64,000 nucleotides of DNA from the NCBI GenBank assembly GCA_022661535.1, contig JAKULF010000004.1, positions 5,890,001-5,954,000 of the forward strand, given 5' to 3'. Numbering within the stretch: the stretch's first letter is position 1; each line of letters opens with the position of its first letter. The notes under the pieces are model-generated. The model was given only the letters and a program-made list of their open reading frames with translations, ran no database searches and had not been told where the DNA came from. Both the position numbers and the translations under genes were made by a program. The DNA comes from Eutypa lata. Taxonomy: Eukaryota > Ascomycota > Sordariomycetes > Xylariales > Diatrypaceae. This document shows, piece by piece, positions 33,457 to 43,500 of the stretch.

Positions 33457-34365
33457 TCAATTTGTGGTGGGTGCGCCTCCTTCGAGGCCCTGTTGAGACT
33501 CCGTTGCCTCGGCATCGCCAGGCTCGATGCCGACTTTCTGGAGGCGTTCCTCGTTGGCGCTGACGACCTTTCGTAGTGTTACCATCCGCTTGTCGAACTC
33601 ATCCACGAGCGTGGCATAGTCATCTGCCTCTGAGGCCTTCCCCCGCTCTTTAGAACCTGTTCCACTGCCGCCGCTGGCGCTGCCCGAGCCCTGTAGGTGT
33701 CGGCCCGCCTCTCCGGAATGGCGGGAATCGCTCTCCGAGCCCATGCCGCTGCTGCCCTCGACGCCCTCGATGCGCAGCATGAGCCGACCCGGTTTGTTGC
33801 TGCTGTTGTTACCGGTATTATTATTGGGATTGGGGTTGTTGGTATTGGTATTGACGTTGGTGTTCACACCTCCTGCGCCGCCATCGTTCTCATTTCCACC
33901 ATCGGACGAAGACGGCGGCGATATCTGGCTTAATTGCGCGTCGAGCACCGCCCACGACGGTGATAGGCTAGATGCCCAGGCTACGTGGTAGCCTCCGTCG
34001 TCATTGGTGGCTATGTCTAGTATGACAGCCCGATTGTTGTTGTTCGAAGCCGCCAGACCGGAGCCACCGGTAGACGACTCACCGACTGTGGTAGCCTCGT
34101 GGTGCTCGGCTAGCGCCTGCGTTAGAACGTCGGGATCGTCGTCGCTGAAAATATAGCGCACATGGGGATGATGGGTGGTTCGGGTAGATGTATTGTTGAC
34201 GAGAGTGTAGATGGGCGCAAACGGTTGATTGGGTGGTTGTGATGGTTGATGATGTGAGGTAGTATCATCTATCGTAATGGAAGGAGGATGGTCATCTGTT
34301 GTCGGTGGTAGTGGTGGTGGTGGTGATGTCGCCGTAGCCGGCTGCTCCGTTGCGGGCTCCGTCAT
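33457..34365 (-). CDS. unrecognised Ser/Asn/Gly-rich protein
   Basis: A single exon of 302 residues. Low-complexity segments (Pro/Thr-rich 1-50, Asn-rich near 165-195, Gly/Ser-rich 205-240) separate ordered-looking blocks: HPHVRYIFSDDDPDVLTQAL (about 67-86), RAVILDIATNDDGGYHVAWA, SLSPSWAVLDAQLSQISP, GRLMLRIEGVEG, and a helical C-terminus DDYATLVDEFDKRMVTLRKV. The blocks read as parts of one folded domain interrupted by disordered loops. No signal peptide or membrane segment. I do not recognise the family and assign no function. The start is the first ATG of the frame; upstream sequence is promoter-like with CA repeats. Confidence 0.7.
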   Translation of the reverse strand: MTEPATEQPATATSPPPPLPPTTDDHPPSITIDDTTSHHQPSQPPNQPFAPIYTLVNNTSTRTTHHPHVRYIFSDDDPDVLTQALAEHHEATTVGESSTGGSGLAASNNNNRAVILDIATNDDGGYHVAWASSLSPSWAVLDAQLSQISPPSSSDGGNENDGGAGGVNTNVNTNTNNPNPNNNTGNNSSNKPGRLMLRIEGVEGSSGMGSESDSRHSGEAGRHLQGSGSASGGSGTGSKERGKASEADDYATLVDEFDKRMVTLRKVVSANEERLQKVGIEPGDAEATESQQGLEGGAPTTN

Positions 34366-35344
34366 CTCGAACGATCCTGAGACATGGATGCAGAACTTCT
34401 TCTTCTGGTGACGTCGGCGGCGCGATTGATGATGCGGGAAGAGGGGAGAAGACGACGACGATGTTGTTGGAAAGGGTGTCGGAGTTGAGGCTGACGCATT
34501 GTGGAAGGAAGGAAGGAAGGAATTGGTTGTGTGTTGAGAAAAAGGAGACGCAAAACAAAATAAAAATAAAAAGGTTCAACACGGACAAGAGCAGTAGAAC
34601 CAAACACACCACACACACACACCACACACACACCACACACTCACAACACACGCTCTCGACGAGGAGTGGTGGACGGTAAGTCGCCCGTTTAAAACTAAAA
34701 GTCACAGCCCGAGTGGATTCTTACGAATTAGCTGCAGGTCCCTCATGCAAACAACGGGCGAGGATAGATCATCATAGGTTGGTGAACTGGTTGGAGCTGA
34801 GCAGTTGTAGATCCTCCCCCAGCGGTTGTAGGGGAGCTCTTATCTTATCGGGACAACATGTGGGACGAGGGGTAGCTCGTGATAGGTACCATCCATCTTA
34901 GCATCTGAAGTGTAGAAACCTAGAAACTAGCCTGGTAACACTGCAACCGGCAATTGAACAGTTGTTAATGAACGAAAGGTCCCCCCCCCCATCTTCTGTT
35001 TTTACTGTGCATAATGGTAGGGTTAATATCTACAGAGCATATGAGTCTGGGACTAAGTAACTAGTTCGTATCATATGTAGACTCTGTTTATTACCAACTG
35101 GGGAAGGGTTTGTTAGTTACTGATAGTTCGTATAAGCTTTGAATACTTAAGAAATGCCATCCAAATGGAATCGAATGTAAGGCTGGTGCTTACTGTCAAC
35201 CTGTTCCCTCCATGTGAACAATTTGAGTTGCTCGCGACAAAACATGACTTTGATAAGTCGGTGGGTATTGTATTCCTCCTAAACGCCATAAACGATTCCT
35301 GAACCCTCTAGGAGAAGAACAAAAAGGAAAAAGATGTCCAATGG
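34366..35344. other. spacer with CA repeats
   Basis: Promoter side of the minus-strand unrecognised gene and 3' side of apc11. Holds a (CA)n-like tract at 34604-34642, GGAA repeats near 34505-34520, and a C10 run near 34981. No coding frame seen. Confidence 0.45.
34604..34642. repeat. (CA)n microsatellite with ACC interruptions
   Basis: CACACACA blocks broken by CCACACAC, upstream of the unrecognised gene at 33457-34365. Confidence 0.85.
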
Positions 35345-35853
35345 CTACTGTATATCAGGGGGCATCTCCTGTGGCTCACTCTCTGGTTGGACAGCCTTAG
35401 TCTCCCCCCATTCGAATTCTGAAGAACTTGGTCAGTATTAATAACCACCTGACCATAAAACAAAGCTTGCTCACTCTGTCTGCACATAGGGCATTGTCCC
35501 TTGGCCGAGTCTTGCTTTATCCACTCCATTATACAGTGCTTGGGGCAAAGTCAGCTAGCTAATTCCTCCAACTTCATGGTCAAGGCTATAGTTAAACTGA
35601 CCATATGGAAATTATGACCGCACTTCCCGGAAACTAAGAATACGAGTTAATTATTGACATGCTTATATATATATATATATATATAATGTTGTGTTCCCGG
35701 GAATCACTCACGTAGACTGCAATCGTCACCAGGGTATTTGCAGGTTGGACATGTTCCGTCGAAGTGGACTTGACAGATACCACAGACATCATCTTCTGGG
35801 AGATCCCATCTCCATGTCGCGACGGCGTCCCACTTCTTGATCTTGACTTTCAT
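35345..35853 (-). CDS. apc11: anaphase-promoting complex subunit 11 (RING-H2)
   Basis: Four minus-strand exons (35712-35853, 35602-35633, 35475-35538, 35345-35418; introns 78, 63 and 56 bp) encode 103 residues. The start MKVKIKKWDAVATWRWDL is diagnostic of Apc11. The RING-H2 ligands are complete: CGIC, CPTC, GDDCSL, then KCGHNFHMHC and QCPMC, followed by the KFEW that closes the fold. Exon 2 is only 32 bp and encodes the SGKCGHNFHM part of the zinc site. As the catalytic RING of the APC/C it recruits the E2 and drives mitotic cyclin and securin ubiquitination. An upstream open extension with poly-Asn (GTT repeats) lacks homology and is excluded. The Pro/Glu-rich tail is a fungal addition. Confidence 0.93.
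35664..35685. repeat. (TA)n microsatellite in apc11 intron 1
   Basis: Eleven TA dinucleotides inside the first intron of apc11. Confidence 0.85.
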
Positions 35854-35951
35854 GATGTCTTTAGGCCTTGAAGGGTTTGTTTTCTTCGTGCGATGTTCTG
35901 TTACAGACGAAATAGACTGATGTAGGAGGTAGATATTACAAGAGCTGTTGC

Positions 35952-35987
<36 letters not shown>

Positions 35988-36740
35988 GTTTTCTCTTAGG
36001 TAATTGGTAGCTGTGCATACACTTACAAGACTGCCATGTGGAATGTATAATAATGTCGACCGGATTTCACATGCATCAAAACGCTACTAACTTTGACCCT
36101 TGGGCATGCATATCGATAATGCAACATCAATTGATTGCCAATTGTTAATTGCCAATTCCCAAAGCTACATACCTACTATCCTCTGCCCAATTGGTTTTTT
36201 TCGTTTGGCGGGTTCCTGTTCTTACCAATCACGTATTCCGCTTATCGGCAATACTGGAAATGCTAAAAAGATAACGCAATTCAGTCCTGTGAATACTATA
36301 CTACATACCTAGTAGTGGTTAGTTATATCCACATGACTTTTTATGTTACCCTACTTCCCAAGCAATATCAATTAATCACTATAATAGGTAGTGCAGAACA
36401 AAGACCAACTCTTTATAGTCATCTGTAAGTGGTTAACGGTTATACATTCCTTGAGCTAAGGAAACGAATGGGTCATTATCAAAGAGACCCCTCACAATTT
36501 TCTATGCGGCTTCCTCTACGTCACCGACAAGCTTCCTATCCGTCCGATTCTCTTCTTACTTTATGAGCAAACAACCAATTCCTAAGTACTTACTTACCTG
36601 CCAAATAATTTTTGGAAGACGTATGGTTACCAGTGGGTTGCTTAGCTCGATGTCCTCATAAGAGTAGCATTGATCCAACGCCACCCCGCGTCAAGTTCCA
36701 CAAATCCGCATTGCTCTATTCCGACGACCGGACTACTCGA
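35854..36740. other. spacer between divergent apc11 and sulfurtransferase genes
   Basis: Includes a (GTT)n array at 35953-35987 just upstream of apc11. No coding frame or RNA gene otherwise. Confidence 0.45.
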
Positions 36741-36748
36741 TATAAATA
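36741..36748 (+). promoter_or_regulatory. TATA box of the sulfurtransferase gene
   Basis: TATAAATA starts 54 bp before the first ATG (36795) and 135 bp before the second (36876), so transcripts could begin close to or after the first start. Confidence 0.45.
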
Positions 36749-36794
36749 CATACATATTTAAGCTTGGGTTCTACCCCCGAGTCAGTCCTTTACT

Positions 36795-37877
36795 ATGGCT
36801 GCGATCGGGATTATCCGCTCGCCATTACGGGCCACACTTACTCGTCGCACCTTCGTACCATTCCAAGCCCGCACCATGGAGTCCCGACGAAACCTCTCCT
36901 CCTACCTCGTCACCCCTACGGAGCTCGCGGAAGCTCTCAAGAAAAGCCCGCCCACGCCTATTAACTCCGACCCCCGCGTCGTTCCGCTATGTGCCGCTTG
37001 GTTCCTGCCGAACGACTCCCGGAAGGGCATTGACGTCTTCCGCCAGCAACGAATCCCCAAGGCCCGGTTCTTCGACCTCGACAAGGTCATTGATAAGCGC
37101 AGCCCTTATCCCCACATGCTACCGAGCGCACGGCTGTTTGCCGAGGCTATGGGCGAGCTCGGTATTCGAAAGGATGATACTGTCGTCGTTTACGATACCA
37201 AAGAGCAGGGTATTTTCAGCGCGCCTCGGGTGGCCTGGACCCTGAGGGTCTTTGGGCACCCTAAGGTACATATCCTGAACAACTTCAGGTTGTGGGTGGA
37301 AGAGGGCCTCCCCACCGAGTCGGGCGAGCTCTACAGCGTCGACTGCAACCCGTACCCTATCCCTACGCTGGATGAGGGGAAGGTCGCAGGTTTCGAGGAG
37401 GTGAAAGAGGTGGCGGTCGACGCGAACAAAGAAGGCTCTGAAGGTATTCAGATTCTCGATGCTAGACCAGCCGGTCGGTTTACGGGCAAGGACCCCGAGC
37501 CCAGAGAAGGCCTATCTTCAGGCCACATGCCGGGCTCCATCAATGTCCCCTTCAGTGCTGTCCTTGACCCGGAGACCAAGGCTTTCTTGCCGAAAGACGC
37601 GCTGAAGAAGCTCTTCGAAGAAAAGGGGGTGGATCCTTCGAAGCCTATCATCACAACATGCGGCACTGGCGTCACGGCTGTTGCTATCGCGACAGCCCTA
37701 GAGGAGGCGGGCTATGGCGATGCTGAGAAACGTAAGGTGTATGATGGTAGCTGGACGTAAGTTGACATCCTATCCTATATACTACGCTTCGTTCTGTTCA
37801 CATGCTAACTAATCTTCCACAGAGAATGGGCGCAACGAGTTCAACCTTCTGAAAACTTGATCCTGAAAGACGAGTAA
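36795..37877 (+). CDS. tum1: Tum1-like thiosulfate/3-mercaptopyruvate sulfurtransferase
   Basis: Exons 36795-37756 and 37823-37877 (66-bp intron) encode 338 residues. Two rhodanese domains are visible: the inactive N-terminal one (VVPLCAAWFLPNDSRKGIDV, KARFFDLDKVID, DDTVVVYDTKEQGIFSAPR) and the catalytic one with ILDARPAGRFTGKDPEPR, GHMPGSINVPF and Cys289 in TTCGTGVTA. CG(S/T)GVT is the mercaptopyruvate-type active loop. In yeast Tum1 feeds sulfur to tRNA thiolation and Urm1. The first 27 residues (MAAIGIIRSPLRATLTRRTF...) look like a mitochondrial presequence; Met28 lies in strong context (CACCATGG) and would give a cytosolic form. Confidence 0.9.
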
Positions 37878-38735
37878 GAAATAGGGGCGCGCAAGAGAGA
37901 GCGTCACGAATGAACTACTTATGTTATGATACCCCGCTATTCCCCCCTTCCCCCTTTCTACTGGGTTTATTAGAGTCTACCTAGGTCATACACGAGTTAT
38001 GATGCTCTAAGGCTGAGTTGGCACGGTGTCTGTCTGCCTCGAGCCTACCTAGGTGAACTTATTCATCCCCTCTCTCTTCTCCGGCCGGAAGGAGTTTATT
38101 GTGGTTGTTGCGGGCGGTGCCTATTGTTTATAGCCTTGCGAGTTGATATGCTTTTGTACATATTTATTCTGCGGTTCTCCCGCGCAATAATGCCCTAGTT
38201 CCCGTTTGCTTAATGTTGATATGTTATGCAACTAGTAGTTATATGATTTACACCTGTTTAAATGAAATGATGCTGCTTGTGTGATGGCCAATATAAAGCT
38301 CAGATTATAGCAGGTAACTGGTTCTCCTTACTATGAATATATCGTGAAGATGGCATTCGATGTAAACGAATCTCTTACAATATGAGGTCCATTCGATGTT
38401 GCATGTGCCCATCCATCAACTAAGTATCTTGTACCTTGTCTAATAAATGCATGTGGATATGAAGAACTCCGATGTGGGGCTGCGGCCGAACATACAAGCA
38501 CAGGCCACCTTCGCTAAAAGTTACTGCCCACAGAAACTAAAATTCGCACAAAAAAAGCCCCAAGCGGGTCCCATCCCCTCCAATTTTTGGTGCGCAATCC
38601 AAAAAAAAAAGTTGTGTGCAATTAGGAGGGTCAACTCTTTTAACACATCCAAACCACTCCCGCCCTCCACGAAACGACGAGACGGACGACTCTCTTTTTG
38701 CGACAGCCAACTAACCAAAAAATTCAATCATCAAC
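37878..38735. other. spacer with the rps2 promoter
   Basis: 3' region of the sulfurtransferase gene and, at 38530-38735, the rps2 promoter with poly-A and CT-rich pieces. No other gene seen. Confidence 0.45.
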
Positions 38736-39755
38736 ATGGCTGACCGTGGTGGTGCACGAGGTGGTGGTTTCGCCGCCCGAGGTGACCGAGGTGGTGATCG
38801 AGGCCGTGGCCGCGGCAGAGGTCGTGGCCGCCGTGGTGGTAACAAGGACAGCGAGAAGGAGTGGCAGCCCGTCACCAAGCTTGGACGTCTCGTGAAGGCT
38901 GGCAAGATCAAGAGCATGGAGGAGATCTACCTCCACTCTCTCCCCATCAAGGAGTACCAGATTGTCGACTTCTTTTTGCCTAAGCTCAAGGATGAGGTCA
39001 TGAAGGTACGGAAATACTCGTCATACCCGTGAATTTGAACATTCGGTTGGGATCCATGGAGGAAACAGATATGCGGGAAAAAGAAATAACGATTGGACTC
39101 TGTTGTGATCCTGAGGCAATTTGGGATTTATGATCAATTTGAACGGATTTACTAACTTGGATTTCCCAAATATAGATCAAGCCCGTCCAGAAGCAGACCC
39201 GTGCCGGTCAGCGAACTCGATTCAAGGCCATTGTCATCATTGGTGACTCCGAGGGTCACGTCGGTCTCGGTATTAAGACTTCCAAGGAAGTCGCTACTGC
39301 TATCCGCGCCGCCATCATCATTGCCAAGCTGAGCGTTATCCCCGTCCGACGAGGATACTGGGGTACCAACCTTGGTCTGCCCCACTCCCTGCCAGTCAAG
39401 GAGAGTGGAAAGTGCGGTTCCGTCACTGTCAGAGTATGTCCAATCGCAACATGGTAATTTTTTTGCGAATAGATAGGTGCTAACATGATTGCTACAGCTT
39501 ATCCCTGCCCCCCGTGGTACCCAGATCGTCGCTTCTCCCGCCGTCAAGCGACTTCTTCAGCTCTCTGGTATTGAGGATGCCTACACCTCGTCTTCCGGTT
39601 CGACCAAGACCCTCGAGAACACACTAAAGGCTACCTTCGCCGCCATCTCCAACAGCTACGGTTTCCTGACGCCCAACCTGTGGACCGAGACGAAGCTGAT
39701 CAGAAGCCCGTTGGACGAGTATGCGGACACCCTGCGGGAGGGTAAGAGGTACTAA
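38736..39755 (+). CDS. rps2: 40S ribosomal protein S2 (uS5)
   Basis: Exons 38736-39005, 39176-39433 and 39498-39755 (introns 170 and 64 bp, both phase 0) encode 261 residues. The N-terminus is an Arg-Gly-rich tail, a known target for arginine methylation in Rps2. The uS5 core follows: [78 protein letters not shown] and [20 protein letters not shown]. It sits at the mRNA entry side of the 40S subunit. Codon use is strongly biased to C/G-ending codons, as expected for high expression. Confidence 0.97.
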
Positions 39756-40535
39756 GAGATGCAAATTCGGGTACATGGCGTGGACTTGATTCTTCAATGA
39801 TTTCTAATTGCATCGGTTGCCGGGTAGGCAGGTATCACTTCATGATGAGGCAGCAAAAATAAGCAGCTTTGATCTGTAACGTGCAAACACTTTTTTCTTC
39901 TTTCTCCTGGTGCAATGTGAGACAGATGATTCTATATCAACATGTGTAATGAACCCCCCGGGAAAGAGGCCCCGAGCGAAGTATTCTTCGATAATAATGC
40001 ACCGCAGACATCAGGATTTGAGACTGTCCTGTGGAAAGAATATGAGTACCCATGTCGCTCTTTCCCTAAGGTAAGGTTTTAATTCTGAAAATGGCTCTTA
40101 CGTATTGCGTCGGAAAAGGCGGAAGCGTTATAATACATACCGATGTAGGTAATGGACCCTTACTCTTCTTTTGTTGACACAATGGAAAGCATAGCTCTTG
40201 CACGATAGCAGCAAGCAGGGCCCGATGGACAGAGAAGGAGCAGTAGGCAGGTAACATATCGACGTCTAGCAACGTCTACATAAACATGACGGCTCATTTG
40301 ATTCTCTCTACTGTTCATCCAACTTCATCACCCTCTTGGTTTCTCGTATTGATCCAACCCACGCTCGTTTGCTTGTTTTGGAGTTTTTGGTCAGTCTTCA
40401 ATTTTGGCTCCATTATTGAAGTTCTTAGAGACTTCCTCACTTGTCTCTTATTCCTCTCTATTCTAGAGTATCTAGTTTCTCCCTTTGGTATTGGATCGTT
40501 CTGCTAGCAGCCCATACTGCCTCTTGTGTTATAAG
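39756..40535. other. spacer
   Basis: rps2 3' region and the promoter/5' UTR of the WSC protein gene, CT-rich towards the right. No further gene seen. Confidence 0.45.
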
Positions 40536-43500
40536 ATGTCTCCCTACCGAATGCCTCCCGGCATAGGGAGGCTAGTGGTGGGAGCACTTCTTATCTCCCT
40601 TTCCGTCCTCGCAGCTGTCATCTACGGTGAACACTCCACTAGATCATCATCCTCTTCGCCTGCTCTAGTACAAAGCCGCAGTCCCTCCGTGGAGGATAGA
40701 AATGCATCGGATCCACCACAAATTGCCAATGACAACAACAGTGACAACGATGGCGTAGACTCACCAGACGACAACAACAACCTTGACAAGCGTCTCTTCG
40801 GCATGGGCGGTCTCCCCAACATCTTCCCGCCCGCTCTCTCCAAGCTCAAGCCGGGTCTGCTCACCTCGCTCGTAGGCGAGATAACCAACGACATCAACAA
40901 CCTGGCCCCCTCCATCATCCCCACCAACGTCGTGCCGCCCATCGGCGGCCTGCCCCTTCTCACAAACCTCGGCCCAGACCTGCCCCTGATCGCCCCACCC
41001 CAGCCCACGGCAGGCCAGCTCGGCGGCCTCGCCAACCTCCTGGGCAACGTGCTCAGCGCCGCCGTCCCAGCCGACCAGGCCAACAACATCATCGCGGGCA
41101 TCACCGCCCAAGCCGGGGCCGTGATATCGCAGGCCGGCGCAGCAGCCACGGACGTAGCCTCGCTCGCCAACGCGGTGGCCGCCGACGCCGTAGCGGCACC
41201 CGTGGCCCTGGGCAACGTGGAGACACTCCTCGAAGGCCTCGACGCCTCCATCAACAGCGTGGTGCAGGACGTCGCAGCCGGTGGTGTTGTTTCGGCCCTC
41301 CTCCCCGACGCCGTCGTCAACGATCTCGCGAACGCCCTCCGCAGCGGCCTCGAGGACGTCGTCGCCGTCGCGAGCGGCGGCCCTGTCGACCTGGTCGGCT
41401 CCCTCATCGAGAGCAACGTCTGCGGTGTTGTAACGCCTGTCGACGGCGTCGTGCAGACTGTCGCTGGCCTCTGTGGCGCCATGCAGTCCGCTGTCGATGT
41501 GGCCGAGGAGACGAATCCTCTGCTCGGGCCTGGTGGGCCTTTGCCAGTGCCGACGGCAGATCCACTGGCGCCGCTTACGGGGGCCGCGGGATCGGTTACT
41601 GGTGCCCTTCCTTCTATGACGAGCGCGGTGGGCTCGGGTCTTTCGGGGATTGTGCCCTCGTTGCCTACTGATACCAATCTTGTCGCTCCGGGAGGGGGAG
41701 GTGGAGGTGGAATGGGGACGCCGGGTGCGACGTCTGGCGGCGGTGGATCGAACATAACTCCTGCTGGTGGGATATCTCCGAATGTACCTGGTGGCGGGGG
41801 CGGTGGAGGTGGTGTCTTGCCTTCGAATGCTCCGCTCAACAATCCTACGGTGGGCGCTGCCCCGACACAACAGCCTGATAGTGGTGGTGCTTCCCCTGGA
41901 TCTCCTGGTTCCCCTAGTTCTGGTTCTGGTTCTGGATCCAATCCGAATGTGCCAGGCCAACCAGGAGGAGGTGCAGGCGCGGGTCCGAATGGTTCAAACC
42001 CTCCGTCAGGAGGCGCTGGTGCAGGCCCTGGAGCAGGTGGCACTTCGAAAACTACTTCGACTGGAGGTTCGTCATGCCTTGATGTCTTTTTCCTTGAAGG
42101 TCAATGGCTAACATTGTCTCAGCTGATGGAACGCCAACCGTGACTGAGTATACTACTGTCATGCCACCATGTATTGCTGAGTAAGAGACATTGATACTCT
42201 TTTCACTATTCTAAATACCATGACTGACAACATTCCCAGGGCTACTGAAACCTGTACAACTACTGTATTCGCACCTTGTCAAGCTTGCGCACCTGAGCCA
42301 ACTTGCGGTTGTTCTTCGAATCATAACCCGCTAGGCCCATGTCCCGGTTCTGGCTACACTTGCAAGGACTGTCCTGGTGGATGGTTCTGTCCACCCACCC
42401 CGACTCCAGCACAACCTGCCCCCTGTGGCTATGGCTGGCCATGTGCCCATTGCGACGGTGGATGGTTCTGTATTCCTGGTCCTACTCCGCCATGTACCGA
42501 TTCTATAGGTCCGCCACCAACATTCGTAACGGTACCAACACCCCCACCGGTCCTACCAAGCCCAGCAATATCAGAATCGACGATCACGCTCTCCTCAACA
42601 AGCACATCAACAGAGACAATGCCACTGCCTCCCGGCGTAGCACAACCAACAATTCCACCAGAGGCAAATGACTGGTACTACTGCGGGTGCTGGGCAGATC
42701 AGCCGCACCAGCGACCCTTAGACGAGGACATCACGGAGCTGATCTCGCCGCTGACCAACGCGGCGTGTGTGCGGTACTGCTTGGTGCGCGGGTATCTGAT
42801 GGCTGGCTTGACACAAGGCGACACGTGCATGTGCGGCACCTTCCTCAACGGAACCCAGCGCCTTGACGACTCGTCGTGTCTCATACCCTGCGAGAGCGAC
42901 GGCATCGACATCGTCGGCACCCCGCGCGGCGAGGAAGAGGCCTGCGGCGGCGACTGGGCCCTCGCTTGCTACTCGCCCGACGGCGAAGCTCACGGCTGGG
43001 GCAACATCCCGGGAGATGACCTCCTGCCCCCTACTGTCACGCCGCCGGCGATCGGCTCCCTCGTCACCGGTGGCGTCGAGGTCGAGATCATCACCACCCC
43101 CGTTGCTGTCTGGCCCCCGCCTGGCGCTGACATCGGCGACCTAATCATCGTGACGACCAAGCCTATCGGCGAGCTACCCCGCGGTGTCACCCTCTCGACT
43201 GAGACGACCTCTTCTTCTTCGACTTCTCCTCCTGCTGGAGCCGGAGGCGTCGCGCCTGGACAGGGTAGTTTGACGCCGCCGCCGCCTCCGTTACCAACTA
43301 CCAGTGCATCACTCGGTGGAGGAGGTGTTGCACCTGGCCAGGGAAGTCTTCCACCCTCGCTTCCACCTCCACCTCCACCACCTCCTCCACCTACACCTCC
43401 TCCAGAAACCGGATCGACGCCGCCAGCTGGTGGTGGCGCTGCGGGTCCAGTGGGTCCTAGTCTCCCGACTTCACCGATTCCAGGCACCACACCGCCGGCT

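Noticed and set aside
35854..36018. N-terminal extension of apc11 with poly-Asn
   Set aside because: Encoded by a (GTT)n microsatellite; Apc11 proteins start at the MKVKIKKW methionine and no homologous extension is known to me.
40622..42043. 473-residue minus-strand ORF opposite the WSC protein gene
   Set aside because: Pro/Arg/Ser-rich mirror of a G+C-rich coding strand; the plus strand has a signal sequence, introns in phase and continuing homology.
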